Shown: positions 11,135 through 23,276 of the stretch, piece after piece | How the letters are laid out: each line of letters opens with the position of its first letter | How positions within the stretch are numbered: the stretch's first letter is position 1 | DNA from: Paramecium sonneborni | Lineage: Eukaryota > Ciliophora > Oligohymenophorea > Peniculida > Parameciidae | Direction: 5' to 3' | Assembly: GCA_905182985.1 (NCBI GenBank) | Contig: CAJJDN010000016.1 | Coordinates: forward strand, 519,861 to 583,860 | DNA length: 64,000 nucleotides | Position numbers and translations under genes: made by a program | Notes under the pieces: model-generated | Databases searched by the model: none | What the model was told of the DNA's origin: nothing | The model's input: the letters and a program-made list of their open reading frames with translations, nothing else

Positions 11135-13665
11135 ATGAATAATTTTGAAAAGGTTGAAGCTTTTGGATAATTGCCCTAAGCTAGATTTGGCCACACAATA
11201 ACATACATTGCAAAAGGAAAGGCAATATTATTTGGAGGTAAATGAGAATAATTAAATGACAGGCGCGACTGGTGACACAGGGAAATATAGTATTACAGGA
11301 GATACTTTCTCATTTGATATGTAAAGTAAGTAGTGGAAAAGAGTAGAAGGTATATATAATAAAGAAATGAATAGTTTAGGGCACAGCACCTTCTCCTCGA
11401 GCAGCACATTCGGCTGTTTGCGTTGATGTAAATTAAATAGTAATCTATGGTGGAGCAACAGGAGGTAAAAAACATGGATTAATTATGTTAGGTGGTAGTC
11501 TAGCATCAGATGATCTATATTTATTAGATTTAAGATCAAATGATGATATTGGATAATGGACCGTAGTTCCAGTAGTAGGAACAACTCCAGGTAGAAGATA
11601 TGGTCATACCTTAACCTTTACAAAACCTTTTTTAATAGTCTTTGGAGGTAATACTGGACAGGAACCAGTTAATGATTGCTGTATAAATAATGCATTTAAA
11701 TTTAGGGTGTGTCAATGTAGAAAAGAGTCCTATTACTTGGGCTAGATTAGAATGTAAATCTGAATAACCATTAGCAAGAGTTTATCATTCTGCTAGTATA
11801 TGCACTAATGGAAGTGCTAATGGAATGGTTGTAGCATTTGGTGGACGTTCTAATGATTAAATAGCATTAAATGATGCATGGGGATTAAGAAGACATAGAG
11901 ATGGAAGATGGGATTGGGTTAAAGCCCCATATAAAATTGATAAAGAATAACCAGTTGGAAGATATCAACATACTACATTGTTTGTTTACAGCATGCTAGT
12001 TGTTATTGGGGGTAGAACTGGAAATGTTGGAGAAACTTTGACTATTGATGTTTATGATACTGAAACATCAGAATGGTCCAAATTTAATAGTATTTAAAGA
12101 TTTAGACATTCATCTTGGTTAGTAGACACCAGTATTTTTGTCTATGGAGGATTTGAATTAGATTCACCAAATATTCCAACTGATATAATATCTAAAATTA
12201 ATTTAAATCGATTACTATTGCCAAGCGAAACCTTGACTAATAAATTAGCTTAATATCAACATGCTTAAAGAAAGTATTATATAATGTTATTATAAAGTGT
12301 ATCACCATAATCGTTATCACCATAAATGACCCCAGTCTCTCCAGATACTTAAGCTTCTCCTTTGAATAATTCTTTAATTCAAAAAAAACCTGGCTAAAGC
12401 AATCAAAATACACAAAAATAATAAAAACCATTTGGTTAAAACTAAGCAGATAAATCTTAATTTAAATTTATAAATTAAGCAGTAATTGCTGAAGAAGCAA
12501 GAGATTCAAAAGCACCTAATAAAAAGGGAAGAGTACCTTAAACTGCACAAGAAAATAATATTGCTCATTTATTCATTACAACATTACTGTAACCTAAAAC
12601 TTTTATAAATATCTCAGAGAATGCAAAGTTTTTATTTTAAGCTTAACATATAATTATGTTATGTGACTAAGCAGAAGCAATACTAAAGGAACAACCAATG
12701 GTTTTAAGATGCAAAGCTCCAATTAAGATTTTTGGGGATATTCATGGGTAGTATTCAGATTTGATGAGATTCTTTGATTTATGGGGATCTCCTTTTGTTG
12801 ATGGTAAGGATAGTGACATTGAAGCATTTGATTATCTATTTTTAGGAGATTTTGTTGATAGAGGGAATCATTCTTTAGAAACAATCTGTTTATTATTAGC
12901 TCTAAAGGTAAGATTTCCAGAATCAATTCATTTGATAAGAGGAAATCATGAAGATAAATGGATAAATAATGGTTTTGGATTTTCAGAGGAATGTGCTTAA
13001 AGATTAGGAGAAGATCCTAATGATGAAGATTCAGTTTTTGCAAGAGTAAATCGATTATTTGAATGGTTACCATTAGCCGCCATAGTAGAAGATAAAATTA
13101 TATGTCTTCATGGAGGAATTGGTAGCTAACTAAATTATGTTGCTGAGATAGAAAATCTATAAAGACCTTTGGAAGTGATCCATGAAGTCACAACTCCTGA
13201 ATAATAATTAGTAGTTGATATTTTATGGTCAGATCCAACTGATACAGATCAAGATTTTGGAATCTAACCAAATATTATTAGAGATCCTGCAGGTACTGGA
13301 AATATAGTAAAATTTGGACCAGATAGAGTTATTAATTTCTTAATTAAAAATAATCTTTCTTTAATTATTCGTGCACATGAATGTGTTATGGATGGTTTTG
13401 AAAGATTTGCTGGTATTATTAAATTATTATTTTTTTTATAGGAGGTTAATTACTCACTGTTTTTAGTGCAACTGATTATTGTGGCAGACACAAAAATGCA
13501 GGTGCTGTCCTTATTCTTAAAAGAAACTTAGAAATAGTACCAAAATTAATATATCCTCAAAATCTTAATGCTCATAATTGGATTGAGGATGAAGAGGCTC
13601 TAAAAAAGAGACCACCTACACCACCTCGCTGGAAAAATTAGGGTCAACGTAGAAGCTATGATTGA
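11135..13665 (+). CDS. PPKL: Kelch-repeat PPP-family Ser/Thr phosphatase
   Basis: Protein phosphatase with Kelch-like repeats, the architecture shared by plant BSU1/BSL and alveolate PPKL enzymes. Five introns (25, 25, 27, 25, 29 nt) leave 2400 nt, 799 residues. Residues 1-350 hold Kelch blades ([62 protein letters not shown]). A Gln/Pro/Ser-rich linker covers roughly 370-470. The PPP domain then shows every metal-site motif: GDIHGQ, GDFVDRG, RGNHE, HGG and a late RAHE, plus FSATDYCG at the end. In plants these enzymes act in brassinosteroid signalling; in alveolates they are tied to morphogenesis and motility. No membrane anchor. Convergent with the small gene at 13730. Confidence 0.95.
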
Positions 13666-13729
13666 TTTTTATGTTATCGTTTAATTCATAAATATTTAAA
13701 AAAAAAACAGTAAACATTATTTCACAAAT

Positions 13730-13987
13730 TCATGTGCTTTTTAGAATACCTTTCTTTGGATAACAATCAAATCTTATCACTTTCTTTACCATAGTCTCTG
13801 ATGGAACAAAATGATGCACTTTATTCTCTGTAAATCTGATTTTACATTTATCCGTTGAAACATCATCTGCTTCTCTCAACCATTTTCGATTAACTAAATT
13901 CAGAATATACTTTCTATATCTGCTTATTTATTTAGATGATAAATTAAAGTGAGTTTTGCAAACAGGTTTTGTTCTTGTTTTAATCAT
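13730..13987 (-). CDS. Small PP1-binding protein, PPP1R15 (GADD34)-like
   Basis: Intronless 85-residue basic protein, ATG at 13987 and TGA at 13732-13730. The centre reads KCKIRFTENKVHHFV, which matches the RVxF docking motif (KIRF) followed by the KVxxF-like strand of the PPP1R15/GADD34 C-terminal domain. A second RVxF-type motif (KKVIRF) and a PKKGILKST tail follow. Proteins of this type bring PP1 to substrates such as eIF2alpha; that role is inferred from the motif only. It lies tail to tail, 64 bp away, with the PPKL phosphatase gene. Confidence 0.6.
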
Positions 13988-14055
13988 TAGCAAATTCTTA
14001 CTAAATTAAAATATTATTAAATTTATTGCCTAAACTATATTTAAAAAATAGAAGG

Positions 14056-14406
14056 ATGTCATCGACTCTAAAAAAACAAACTAATCTTAAACCAGGCAAT
14101 AAAATCACCAAATCTATTAATAATTTCTCCATTTTTAAATAGGATTCTTCTAAAATCATTAAAACTCAAAATCTTAAGAATGATTACTATAATTAACTTT
14201 CTCCTAGACTTGAAACACAAAATCTTACCTTTACTAATTCAATTAAAAAGTTTAAAATCATCTAACAAAGTGACTCCTTAATTGAAGATTAATTAAAGCC
14301 TCAATTTACTGAGAGGGATAAAATAAAATAATTAGTAAATAAAATGACCAATTCATCTATTAATAATTAATGTTTCTATTAAATGAAATCATCTTTCAAG
14401 AAATGA
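14056..14406 (+). CDS. Small basic protein, unknown
   Basis: Intronless 116-residue frame, ATG at 14056, TGA at 14404-14406. The product is rich in Lys, Asn, Ser and Gln (MSSTLKKQTNLKPGNKITKS at the start, NQCFYQMKSSFKK at the end) with no domain I recognise and no membrane segment. It starts 68 bp from the divergent gene at 13987. Its last 45 codons (from 14271) are repeated after the N at 15380 as part of an assembly duplication. Confidence 0.55.
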
Positions 14407-15211
14407 AACATAAAATTGAAGAAAATATTGATTTATCATATTTATGATTTAAATATAATCTAAAATTTGAATTATGCTTATCTTTATTAGATTACATCTG
14501 TTCAGTATAGAAAATGATAATACTAAAAGTAATATTTTTTACAATAAATCATTAAATAATTTTTATCAAGTTTATAGAATCTGTATAAATTAATTTTAAT
14601 ATTATACAAGAAATTTCATTCAGAATCATTTTTGCAAGATCAAAAGTTTAAATCATATAAATATTATTATACTATTGTTGAACAAAAAATTAGCATTCCT
14701 TTTTTGCTATTTTAAATCGAATCTCTTTTTAAAGTTTTATAGCTATTAACATTTGAGCAATTTTCATTGTTAGGCTTAGAATTTACATCATTTTTTTTGT
14801 CCTTCTTATATTATTACAATTTTATTTTCCAAGATTACTTATTTGTCTCAAATTTTATAATTTAAATAATTTCTTAATTTTTAATTTTCACTATATATTC
14901 AAGAACTTTCTATACAAATGTTCTATATACTAGGAATCAGTTGTTTTAAATTTTACTATTAACTTAATTAAGTTTTCATGTGGATTTTGTACTGTTTAAA
15001 TTACTCAGATAAAAATTTCTTAGCTATATTACCTTAAATTGATCAATTAATGTGCATTTCTATATTTATTTTTCCTAATAGCTATGTTTGAATTAAATCT
15101 CTTATAATATTTATTAATTTTTTAATAATTAAGGCAAAAATTAACAATAAATCAGTAGAGTAACAGAATTAATTCCGGCAGAATTTATTAATAATATTTA
15201 TATATTTTAAA
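14407..15211. other. Non-coding AT-rich stretch
   Basis: About 800 bases without a supportable frame on either strand: very AT-rich with long T runs. The same stretch recurs at 15517-16321 through direct repeat A. I see no RNA gene or repeat unit inside it. Confidence 0.6.
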
Positions 15212-15379
15212 ATGAATTAAGAAGCCGATCCTGAATTTACATTCTCAGGAGTAATTAATAAGGAAAGCAAAAAAATTTACGATGGTCTAATGAAAATAAA
15301 GCGTAATGATGTTTTGTATTTATTTTAATTTATAGCCTTTTTATATCTGCGTAACTAATAAGATAGATTTTCTTTCAAT
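15212..15379 (+). pseudogene. Truncated duplicate of the gene at 16322 (artefact)
   Basis: First 168 bases of the gene at 16322-17196, ending at the N of 15380. It belongs to direct repeat A and should not be counted as a separate locus. Confidence 0.85.
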
Positions 15380-15380
15380 N
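15380..15380. other. Single-N scaffold join
   Basis: One N between the two identical copies of direct repeat A. Confidence 0.95.
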
Positions 15381-16489
15381 TGACTCCTTAATTGAAGATT
15401 AATTAAAGCCTCAATTTACTGAGAGGGATAAAATAAAATAATTAGTAAATAAAATGACCAATTCATCTATTAATAATTAATGTTTCTATTAAATGAAATC
15501 ATCTTTCAAGAAATGAAACATAAAATTGAAGAAAATATTGATTTATCATATTTATGATTTAAATATAATCTAAAATTTGAATTATGCTTATCTTTATTAG
15601 ATTACATCTGTTCAGTATAGAAAATGATAATACTAAAAGTAATATTTTTTACAATAAATCATTAAATAATTTTTATCAAGTTTATAGAATCTGTATAAAT
15701 TAATTTTAATATTATACAAGAAATTTCATTCAGAATCATTTTTGCAAGATCAAAAGTTTAAATCATATAAATATTATTATACTATTGTTGAACAAAAAAT
15801 TAGCATTCCTTTTTTGCTATTTTAAATCGAATCTCTTTTTAAAGTTTTATAGCTATTAACATTTGAGCAATTTTCATTGTTAGGCTTAGAATTTACATCA
15901 TTTTTTTTGTCCTTCTTATATTATTACAATTTTATTTTCCAAGATTACTTATTTGTCTCAAATTTTATAATTTAAATAATTTCTTAATTTTTAATTTTCA
16001 CTATATATTCAAGAACTTTCTATACAAATGTTCTATATACTAGGAATCAGTTGTTTTAAATTTTACTATTAACTTAATTAAGTTTTCATGTGGATTTTGT
16101 ACTGTTTAAATTACTCAGATAAAAATTTCTTAGCTATATTACCTTAAATTGATCAATTAATGTGCATTTCTATATTTATTTTTCCTAATAGCTATGTTTG
16201 AATTAAATCTCTTATAATATTTATTAATTTTTTAATAATTAAGGCAAAAATTAACAATAAATCAGTAGAGTAACAGAATTAATTCCGGCAGAATTTATTA
16301 ATAATATTTATATATTTTAAAATGAATTAAGAAGCCGATCCTGAATTTACATTCTCAGGAGTAATTAATAAGGAAAGCAAAAAAATTTACGATGGTCTAA
16401 TGAAAATAAAGCGTAATGATGTTTTGTATTTATTTTAATTTATAGCCTTTTTATATCTGCGTAACTAATAAGATAGATTTTCTTTCAAT
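15381..16489. repeat. Direct repeat A, second copy
   Basis: Identical to 14271-15379. It begins with the last 136 bases of the small basic protein gene (stop copy at 15514-15516) and continues correctly into the full gene at 16322. Confidence 0.9.
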
Positions 16490-17196
16490 TGGCAGAACAA
16501 ATTCTCATCACTTCACTTTGTAAGTAGAGAAAATAAAAACGAATTAACCCATGATAATTGAAAGAATAGATCTTGAAGCATTTAAATAAGCCCTATCAGT
16601 ATTGCTATTGTTTTAATAGATTTAAGCTTTTTAGAATGGACATGTAATATCAGATCTCATTTGTAAATTACCAATTATGTATAAAAACATAGATTGAAGA
16701 AAATACATAAATGAATACTTATTAGTGCAAATCAAATTGTAAGATTCCAATTTTAGTTAATTGTGATAAGGAATAAGTTAAAATGTTATTAAACCTGCAA
16801 ATTTAAAATACTTTGGTACATTTGGAATTTTCAGATTGTGATTCATTTAGACTGATTTCTTAGTAATATAAAGCTTTGAAATTACACAGAATATAATTTG
16901 AAATAATTCCGGAATAGACTTAATTACGATTACAAACATATTTTGAAACTGACTACAGCATGATAATGAAGTATCACTTCAACAACTTCAAGATTTTAGA
17001 TAAAAATATTATAGAAAAAGAAAAATTTACATATAATAGTGATGAATTTGTAGATTCTATATCAATGTTAGATAAGGATAGTACGCTTACATTTCTTCTA
17101 ACTAATAATGGAACATTGTTAATTGGTGTTTTGGGTGGATAAGTATATTCGACGAAATCACTTCTTTCAAGAATTATTGTTCATGATGATTATTGA
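16322..17196 (+). CDS. Unrecognised protein, possible checkpoint-clamp-like fold
   Basis: Start MNQEADPEFTFSGVINKES at 16322. One 33-nt intron follows AAG C at about 16412, and a second of 41 or 50 nt lies near 16519-16568; both choices keep frame (267 or 264 codons). The rest is one open stretch to TGA at 17194-17196. The sequence alternates short beta-like strands (IPILVNCDKEQVKMLL, STLTFLLTNNGTLLIGVLG) much as the Rad1/Hus1 sliding-clamp proteins do, but I see no diagnostic motif, so that is only a suggestion. The N-terminal exon is also present in the truncated copy at 15212. Confidence 0.55.
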
Positions 17197-19239
17197 TTTC
17201 TTTTTAGTTTAAAATAATTATATTTACTTAATATTCTAAATCTTTGAACAGATTTCATCTAAATTAAACTTATATATATGATGTTTCTTTCTTGCTTAAT
17301 ATTACTTAGCTAGTCATTAATATATTAATAAAAATGAAAATCTACTGATATAAATGTGCTTAATTACAGGTTAATTAAATTTAAATGCTTGTTTAAAATT
17401 TATATTTTCTAATTATTAAGATACTTTTTATCATTTAAACAACATCTATAAACTTATCAGATTTTAGATTAATATATTCATAAAATAAAACTTATATATC
17501 ATCAAACCCTAAATTTTAAGAAGCTAGTTTTTTAAATTTGAATGGAGCTTAATTAAGCCTTGAGAAAAGAATTAGTAAGTATTGGAATAATAATTAAATA
17601 GTTCATAGTTTGATTGTATTAGAGATATAAATTTTTCAATAAATAGACAGGGTTATTAGCCCAGTAATATTGATGGTAGATGTAAAGAACTAACTAAATT
17701 AGGATATATTTTTTTATTGTTATCATTGTAGCTATCGAATTGGAGATGAATACTAGAGAGATTAATGTTTCAACATAATTCCTTAAAATCTGAACAAGTT
17801 AGTTCGAATACAAAAAATAAGACGGAACTACTTTATTAGATACTAATTTAAATTATTTATTTGATATTAAAATAATTTCTGGTCGAGATGCTTATGAATA
17901 GGATTTGATCATAATTGGATTTTTTTTTAATATAAAAATGTATTTAATTAGATTTTATTTAAAATATAATAATTATTTTAATATAAGGAAAATTATTTTT
18001 TGAAACAATTTCATCTATTTTTGAAAGAAAATTTGTTTTAGGAAATTCAATTATCAAATTAAGATTATTAGTTACATAAAATAAACAACTAAGATTAAGG
18101 ATCAGATTTAAAAAAAAGATGACTTGCAATAATGAAATAAATTAAGGAATTGAGAGTGGGAGTGATAAATTTGCGGTTATTAACATTAGAATTATCTTTT
18201 TTAGTAAAATTAGAAATTTATAATTGATTCTACTAAAACTATAATCATGTTTTTAGTTGAATGAATTAATATTATTTATTATTTATAAAATTGATAGTCT
18301 AGATTTTATGAATTTATTTATTCTTTTTTCTATTGTCTAATATTTATGATTAGATATCAATTAAATTTTATCATTAAGCTTAGTGGTCTTTAATTTTTCA
18401 AACTCTTAAATTCAATTAATTTATCATATAAATGTAAACTTTTTAAGTAATCATAAATAGTATAAATAGTGTTAGCTTACAACTATTTTAATGATTTTTA
18501 AGTGAATTAGTGTTGTATTTTGATTATAACTGCTAATGTTTGGACTTTAACTTATTAATAAACTTGTATATAGTATAATTGAATGTTTAATAGATTGTTA
18601 TGAAAATTAAGAAGATATCCCTATCTTGCAAAAATATCTCTAAAAATATATTGCATGATTTAGTTAATCTCAATATCTATTGCAGAAGATAGATTTAATT
18701 GATTAAGATTTAGATTTTTCTTTTTTCTAATTTTGGATATGTATTTAGATTAAAATTGAACAAGGTTAATTTCTGAAAAATATAATATATATCAACAATT
18801 AGTTTAATAAATTAAGGTTGTTTGAATATCTTTTAAATAATTGACTTTTTTTAACTTTAAAATAAATACTTAATAGGAAAAAATGTGTATTTTTATCATA
18901 GCATAACAGTGTTTTTGAATGAATATTGATTTAAATTACATAAATAAAAGAGATTGAATACTAAAATATTTAGAAGATATTAATCTAGAATTATTTTAAT
19001 ATAGATTATGTGAGTGATTTGAAATTTCTTTAGTTAGATTAGGATATATATTAAAGATTGATAAGATTTACTTTTAAATTATGAGAATAAAATAAAATTC
19101 TAAAAATGTGTTATCATATATATATTGAAAATAATATTTTTATATATTGATAAGAGATATATGGAATAATAAAATATTCCATAATCTTAATTGGGGGTAT
19201 TTAAGAAGATTTTCTTTTAAATAAATTTTAATAAATAAA
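17197..19239. other. Gene-poor 2 kb stretch with possible gene remnant
   Basis: Mostly AT-rich sequence without a continuous frame. Between about 17541 and 18002 (plus) there are coding-like fragments in different frames: a start MELNQALRKEL at 17541 and later GTTLLDTNLNYLF and IISGRDAYEQDL near 17825-17910. Candidate introns join some of them, but I could not build one consistent gene, and they may be a decayed copy. From 18000 to 19239 I see nothing that can be supported. Confidence 0.4.
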
Positions 19240-20187
19240 ATGTAAAGTCCATAAATTCCAGCCGTAGTTTCAATAAGACCCTTCACAGTTCCAAGTAGAT
19301 ACTTGTCAACAGCAACAAACAGATCAAGATGTTTAGGAGAAGACTTTGATGTCAGAATTGCTAACTAAGCTTCAGAAAATGCTTATTTCTTATTAGAACA
19401 CGTAAATGGCGCTGTGTATAGAATAAAACCAGCTACACATCCAGATCATTTTGTGTTCTGTTCAAATGACAATGCTAGAAAATTCGGAGGTGATTTTGAT
19501 GTCAGAACTCATCATTATGCAGAGCCAAGAAATAATTGGATTATAGAAAATGTAGGATGGAGTACATTCACAATTAGATCTGAAACAAATCCAAACTTTT
19601 ACCTTTTTGCAGCAGATGATAATTCAAATGCTCACTAAGGAGAATTAGATGTTAGAACTCATGCTCAATAAGAAGAAAGAAATCTTTGGTTCATAGTTAC
19701 AGTACCAAATATCGTTCATCCATATCCTCTTTTACATTAACCACCTGTTGTTTCTTTAAGACCAATTCTTTTACAATAACATTTCCTTACTTTTGCAGAA
19801 CCACATTAATAATTCTAAACTGATTTTGCAGTCAAAGCCAGAGGAGCAAAGACAGATAAGACTTAATTCTTCTTAGATAGAGTTTAAGGAAATGTATTCA
19901 CAATTAGATCAGCTGCTAGTCCACTCTATTATTTATTCTGTGCTAATGGACAAGCATATAATCAATGGGGTGACTTTGATGCTAGATTCCATACACATAA
20001 AGAACCAAGAAATCATTGGATTATTGAACCAGCTGGATAAGGATATTGGACTATTAAATCAGCCACTAATCCTAATCATTTCTTATTTGGACTCTAAGAT
20101 GAAGGAAATGGACATGAATTCAGTGTTAGAACACATCCATTTGTTGAAGATAGAAATAAATGGATCATAGATGGATTCTAGGGATGA
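19240..20187 (+). CDS. Six-repeat beta-rich protein, tandem family copy 1
   Basis: Intronless 315-residue protein. It is built from six units of about 45-50 residues with the pattern FTIRS..NP..YLF...D......FDVRTH...E.RN.W.I (seen for example as WSTFTIRSETNPNFYLFAAD and DVRTHHYAEPRNNWII). Such repeated hydrophobic/aromatic strands with a conserved Asn-Trp-Ile end suggest a pair of beta-trefoils, as in ricin-type or AbfB-like carbohydrate-binding modules, but I do not recognise a named family. No signal peptide or membrane segment is seen, so the protein looks cytosolic. Two closely similar genes follow on the same strand. Confidence 0.8.
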
Positions 20188-20434
20188 TGAGTATTTCATA
20201 TCAAATATTATATTCAATCATATCTAATATATATATTTCTTTATTATTCAACATCATTTTATTATATCTTTCAAATCATACTATATATATATATGACTTT
20301 TCATTTAAGATTTAGATAATTATCATCTCTCTGAACTTTACGATTTTCTTAATTTTTAAGTTTTTAGAATCTACTCATTGTATAATAATATTTTATAATA
20401 ATAACTTTATTAGATCAAAATAAATAAAAAATTT

Positions 20435-21374
20435 ATGGAACTTGGATCTAACCCTTTAATTGTTTCTTTTAAACCTGTTGCTGCTCCAACTAAATATTTA
20501 GCAATCTGCACAAATAAATCTAGAGCTCTTAATGATGATTTTGATGTAAGATGTGTCTAAGAAAGCTCTGTTGACACATATTTTATTATTGAGTAAGTCA
20601 AAGATAAAGTTTATCTTATCAAATCTGCTGCTAAACCCAATCATTATTTATTTTGCTCCAATGATGATACAAGAAAATTTAAAGACAATTTTGATGTTAG
20701 AACTCATTCATTTTAAGAAGCAAGAAATAATTGGATCATTGAAAATCATGGATGGAGTGTTTTTACAATTAGATCTGAAACTAATCCAGATCAATTTTTA
20801 TTTGTTGCTTCTGATAAATCAAATAATCATGGTAAGGATTTTGATATACGAACTTAAAATAAAGAAGATTAAAATAATCATTGGTATATTATTACAATTC
20901 CTAATTTTACTACACCATATCCTTTAAAATATGATCCTATTGTTGTTAAATTTAGGCCTACTCATTTACCCTAAAGGTAATCATCATAAATTATTTTCTG
21001 ATGATTTTAATGTGAATGTTCAATAAAATAACAACTTACATTCTAAATTTATATTTGATAGAGTGACTGGAGATGCTTTTGCTATTAGATCATTTTAATT
21101 TCCATCATTTTATTTATTTGTCGATAATAAATAAGAATTGAATAAATTTCATGATTATGATGTCACATTTCATCCATTTAAAGAACTTAGAAATATTTGG
21201 TTAATAGAAAAGACAGAATCCAATTTATGGACAATAAGATCTCTAACCAATCCTAATCAATTTTTATTTGTAGTTTAAGATGAAGCCTAAAATGATTAAA
21301 GTTTTCCAATAAGAACTCACTCCTTTTTAGAAGAAAGAAATAAATGGTTTATTGATGGATTATAATAATATTGA
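20435..21374 (+). pseudogene. Six-repeat protein copy 2, frameshifted by a 14-nt deletion
   Basis: Starts MELGSNPLIVSFKPVAAPTK and is very close to copy 3 along its length. After CCC TAA A at about 20974, 14 nt present in copy 3 are missing, so the frame breaks; the downstream half stays intact in the +1 frame to TGA at 21372-21374. The length difference (940 against 954 nt) is exactly 14. Either a young pseudogene or an assembly error between near-identical copies. No other disabling change was noticed. Confidence 0.75.
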
Positions 21375-21751
21375 ATCATTTACTATTAATTTCAATCAAA
21401 TTTAGTTATTCTTATTTAAAGATTTTTTCTTTCTCTTTACAATTCTTACAAGCCCTTTGTTTTAAAAATANCATCATCTTTTTATGCTATTATTTAATTA
21501 ATACAAACATACTTAAATCCCATTCTCATTTATTAACCATATATATAAATATATATATATAAATATATTTATTTTTGTATTCTAGATTTAAATAATCATC
21601 TTTTCGAATCTAAAGATATTCTTAATCTTTAAGTCTTTTTTGGATTAAATATTTATGAAGCTTTATGTCATTTTAATCTGTTCATTCCATATATAACATA
21701 ATGATAATAATATGTTCCATTTGTATTAATCAAAATAAATAAAAAATATCT
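21375..21751. other. Intergenic stretch with an isolated N
   Basis: AT-rich spacer between copies 2 and 3. It holds a single N at 21471; unlike the other gaps, the two flanks here do not repeat each other. The last 150 bases resemble the region just upstream of copy 2, so the duplicated unit includes 5' flanking DNA. Confidence 0.6.
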
Positions 21752-22705
21752 ATGGAACTTGGATCCAATCCTATGATCGTTTCTTTTAGACCTGTTGCTG
21801 CTTCAACCAGATATCTTGCAGCTTGTACAAATAAATCTAGAGCTCTTAATGATGATTTTGATGTTAGATGTGTCTAAGAAAGCTCTGTTGACACATATTT
21901 TATAATTGAGTAAATCAAAGATAAAGTATATCTTATTAAATCTGCTGCTAAACCAAATCATTATTTATTTTGCTCCAATGATAATACAAGAAAATTTTAA
22001 GACAATTTTGATGTTAGAACTCATTCATTTCAAGAAGCAAGAAACAATTGGATTATTGAAAGTCATGGATGGAGTGTTTTTACAATCAGATCTGAGACTA
22101 ATCCTGATCAATTTTTATTTGTTGCTTCTGATAAATCAAATAATCATGGCAAGGATTTTGATGTACGAACTTAAAATAAAGAAGATTAAAATAATCATTG
22201 GTATATTATTACATTTCCTAATTTTACAACACCATACCCTTTAAAATATGATCCTATTGTTGTTACATTCAAACCTGCTCATTTACCCTAAAATAGTCTA
22301 ACCATTGGAAATTATCATTAAGTATTTTCTGATGATTTTAGTGTGAATGTTAATTAAAATAACAATTAACATACTAAATTTATACTTGATAGAGTAACTG
22401 GAGATGCTTTTGCTATTAGATCATTCTAATTCCCTTCATTTTATTTATTTATCGATAATAAAAAAGAATTGAATCAATTTCATGATTATGATGTCAGATT
22501 TCATCCATTTAAAGAACTTAGAAATATCTGGTTAATTGAATAAACAGAATCTAATTTATGGACAATAAGATCTCTAACCAATCCTAATCAATATTTGTTT
22601 GCAGTTTAAGATGAACCACACAATAATTAAAGCTATCCAATAAGAACTCATCCATTTGTTGAAGAAAGAAATAAATGGATTATTGATGGATTATTATAAT
22701 ATTGA
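21752..22705 (+). CDS. Six-repeat beta-rich protein, tandem family copy 3
   Basis: Intact intronless frame of 318 codons (317 residues), ATG at 21752 and TGA at 22703-22705. It has the same six-unit layout as copy 1 (DNTRKF.DNFDVRTHSFQEARNNWII in unit 2, a FYLFI-type strand in unit 5, HPFVEERNKWIIDGLL at the end) and is nearly identical to copy 2. Copy 1 is more distant, so copies 2 and 3 come from a recent tandem duplication. Function unknown; a role in binding sugars or in the cell cortex is only a guess. Confidence 0.8.
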
Positions 22706-23276
22706 ATTATTTATAATCAATTTCAAACATATATATTCATTTTATAAAATTTCTTCCTCTCTTTTTTAAAATAAAAATTACACATAAAGAAAATTTAGGA
22801 ACTATTCTTCTAATTAATCATTTTTAAACAAGCAAAATTATACATAATTATGTATTTTTAATAAATATTTCCATTTTCTATTAAAGTAGATAATTAAGTA
22901 ATTTTATAAACAAATGAATTAAATAGCTTCGAATAATTAATAAAATAGATTCTACAAATTTGTTATATACCCATTATCTTAGAATTGTTAGTCTCTAAAT
23001 TGTATTTGAGAAAAAATGTTGAATTTAATATAAAAATGACGTAATTTAATACATGAATAATTTAATTGCATAATTTAATTATTTTGTTGTTAAAATTCTT
23101 GGAGAAAGATTATATGATTTATTATCAATTGATAAGAGTGAGTCAAAATGAATAGATACAAACGATTAAAAGTTTTTTGCTATCTTTTTGATTAAATCAT
23201 CTATCAAAAATTTTGATCATTAATTTATTTATTATATATGTCTTTACACTATTTAATAACAAACAATAATAAGAAT
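22706..23276. other. Non-coding AT-rich stretch
   Basis: 571 bases between the repeat-protein cluster and the next gene, with no supportable frame, RNA gene or repeat. Confidence 0.5.

Larger units (their letters stand above)
14271..15379. repeat. Direct repeat A, first copy (probable assembly artefact)
   Basis: These 1109 bases are followed by a single N (15380) and then appear again, base for base as far as I compared, at 15381-16489 (offset 1110). The copy cuts through the small gene at 14056 and the gene at 16322. A perfect copy running exactly up to an N on one side and starting right after it on the other is what unmerged contig ends give. Confidence 0.9.

Noticed and set aside
22016..22244. 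Alternative-frame open stretches inside the six-repeat genes
   Set aside because: Off-frame shadows; the FDVRTH/RNxWII repeats lie in the annotated frame.
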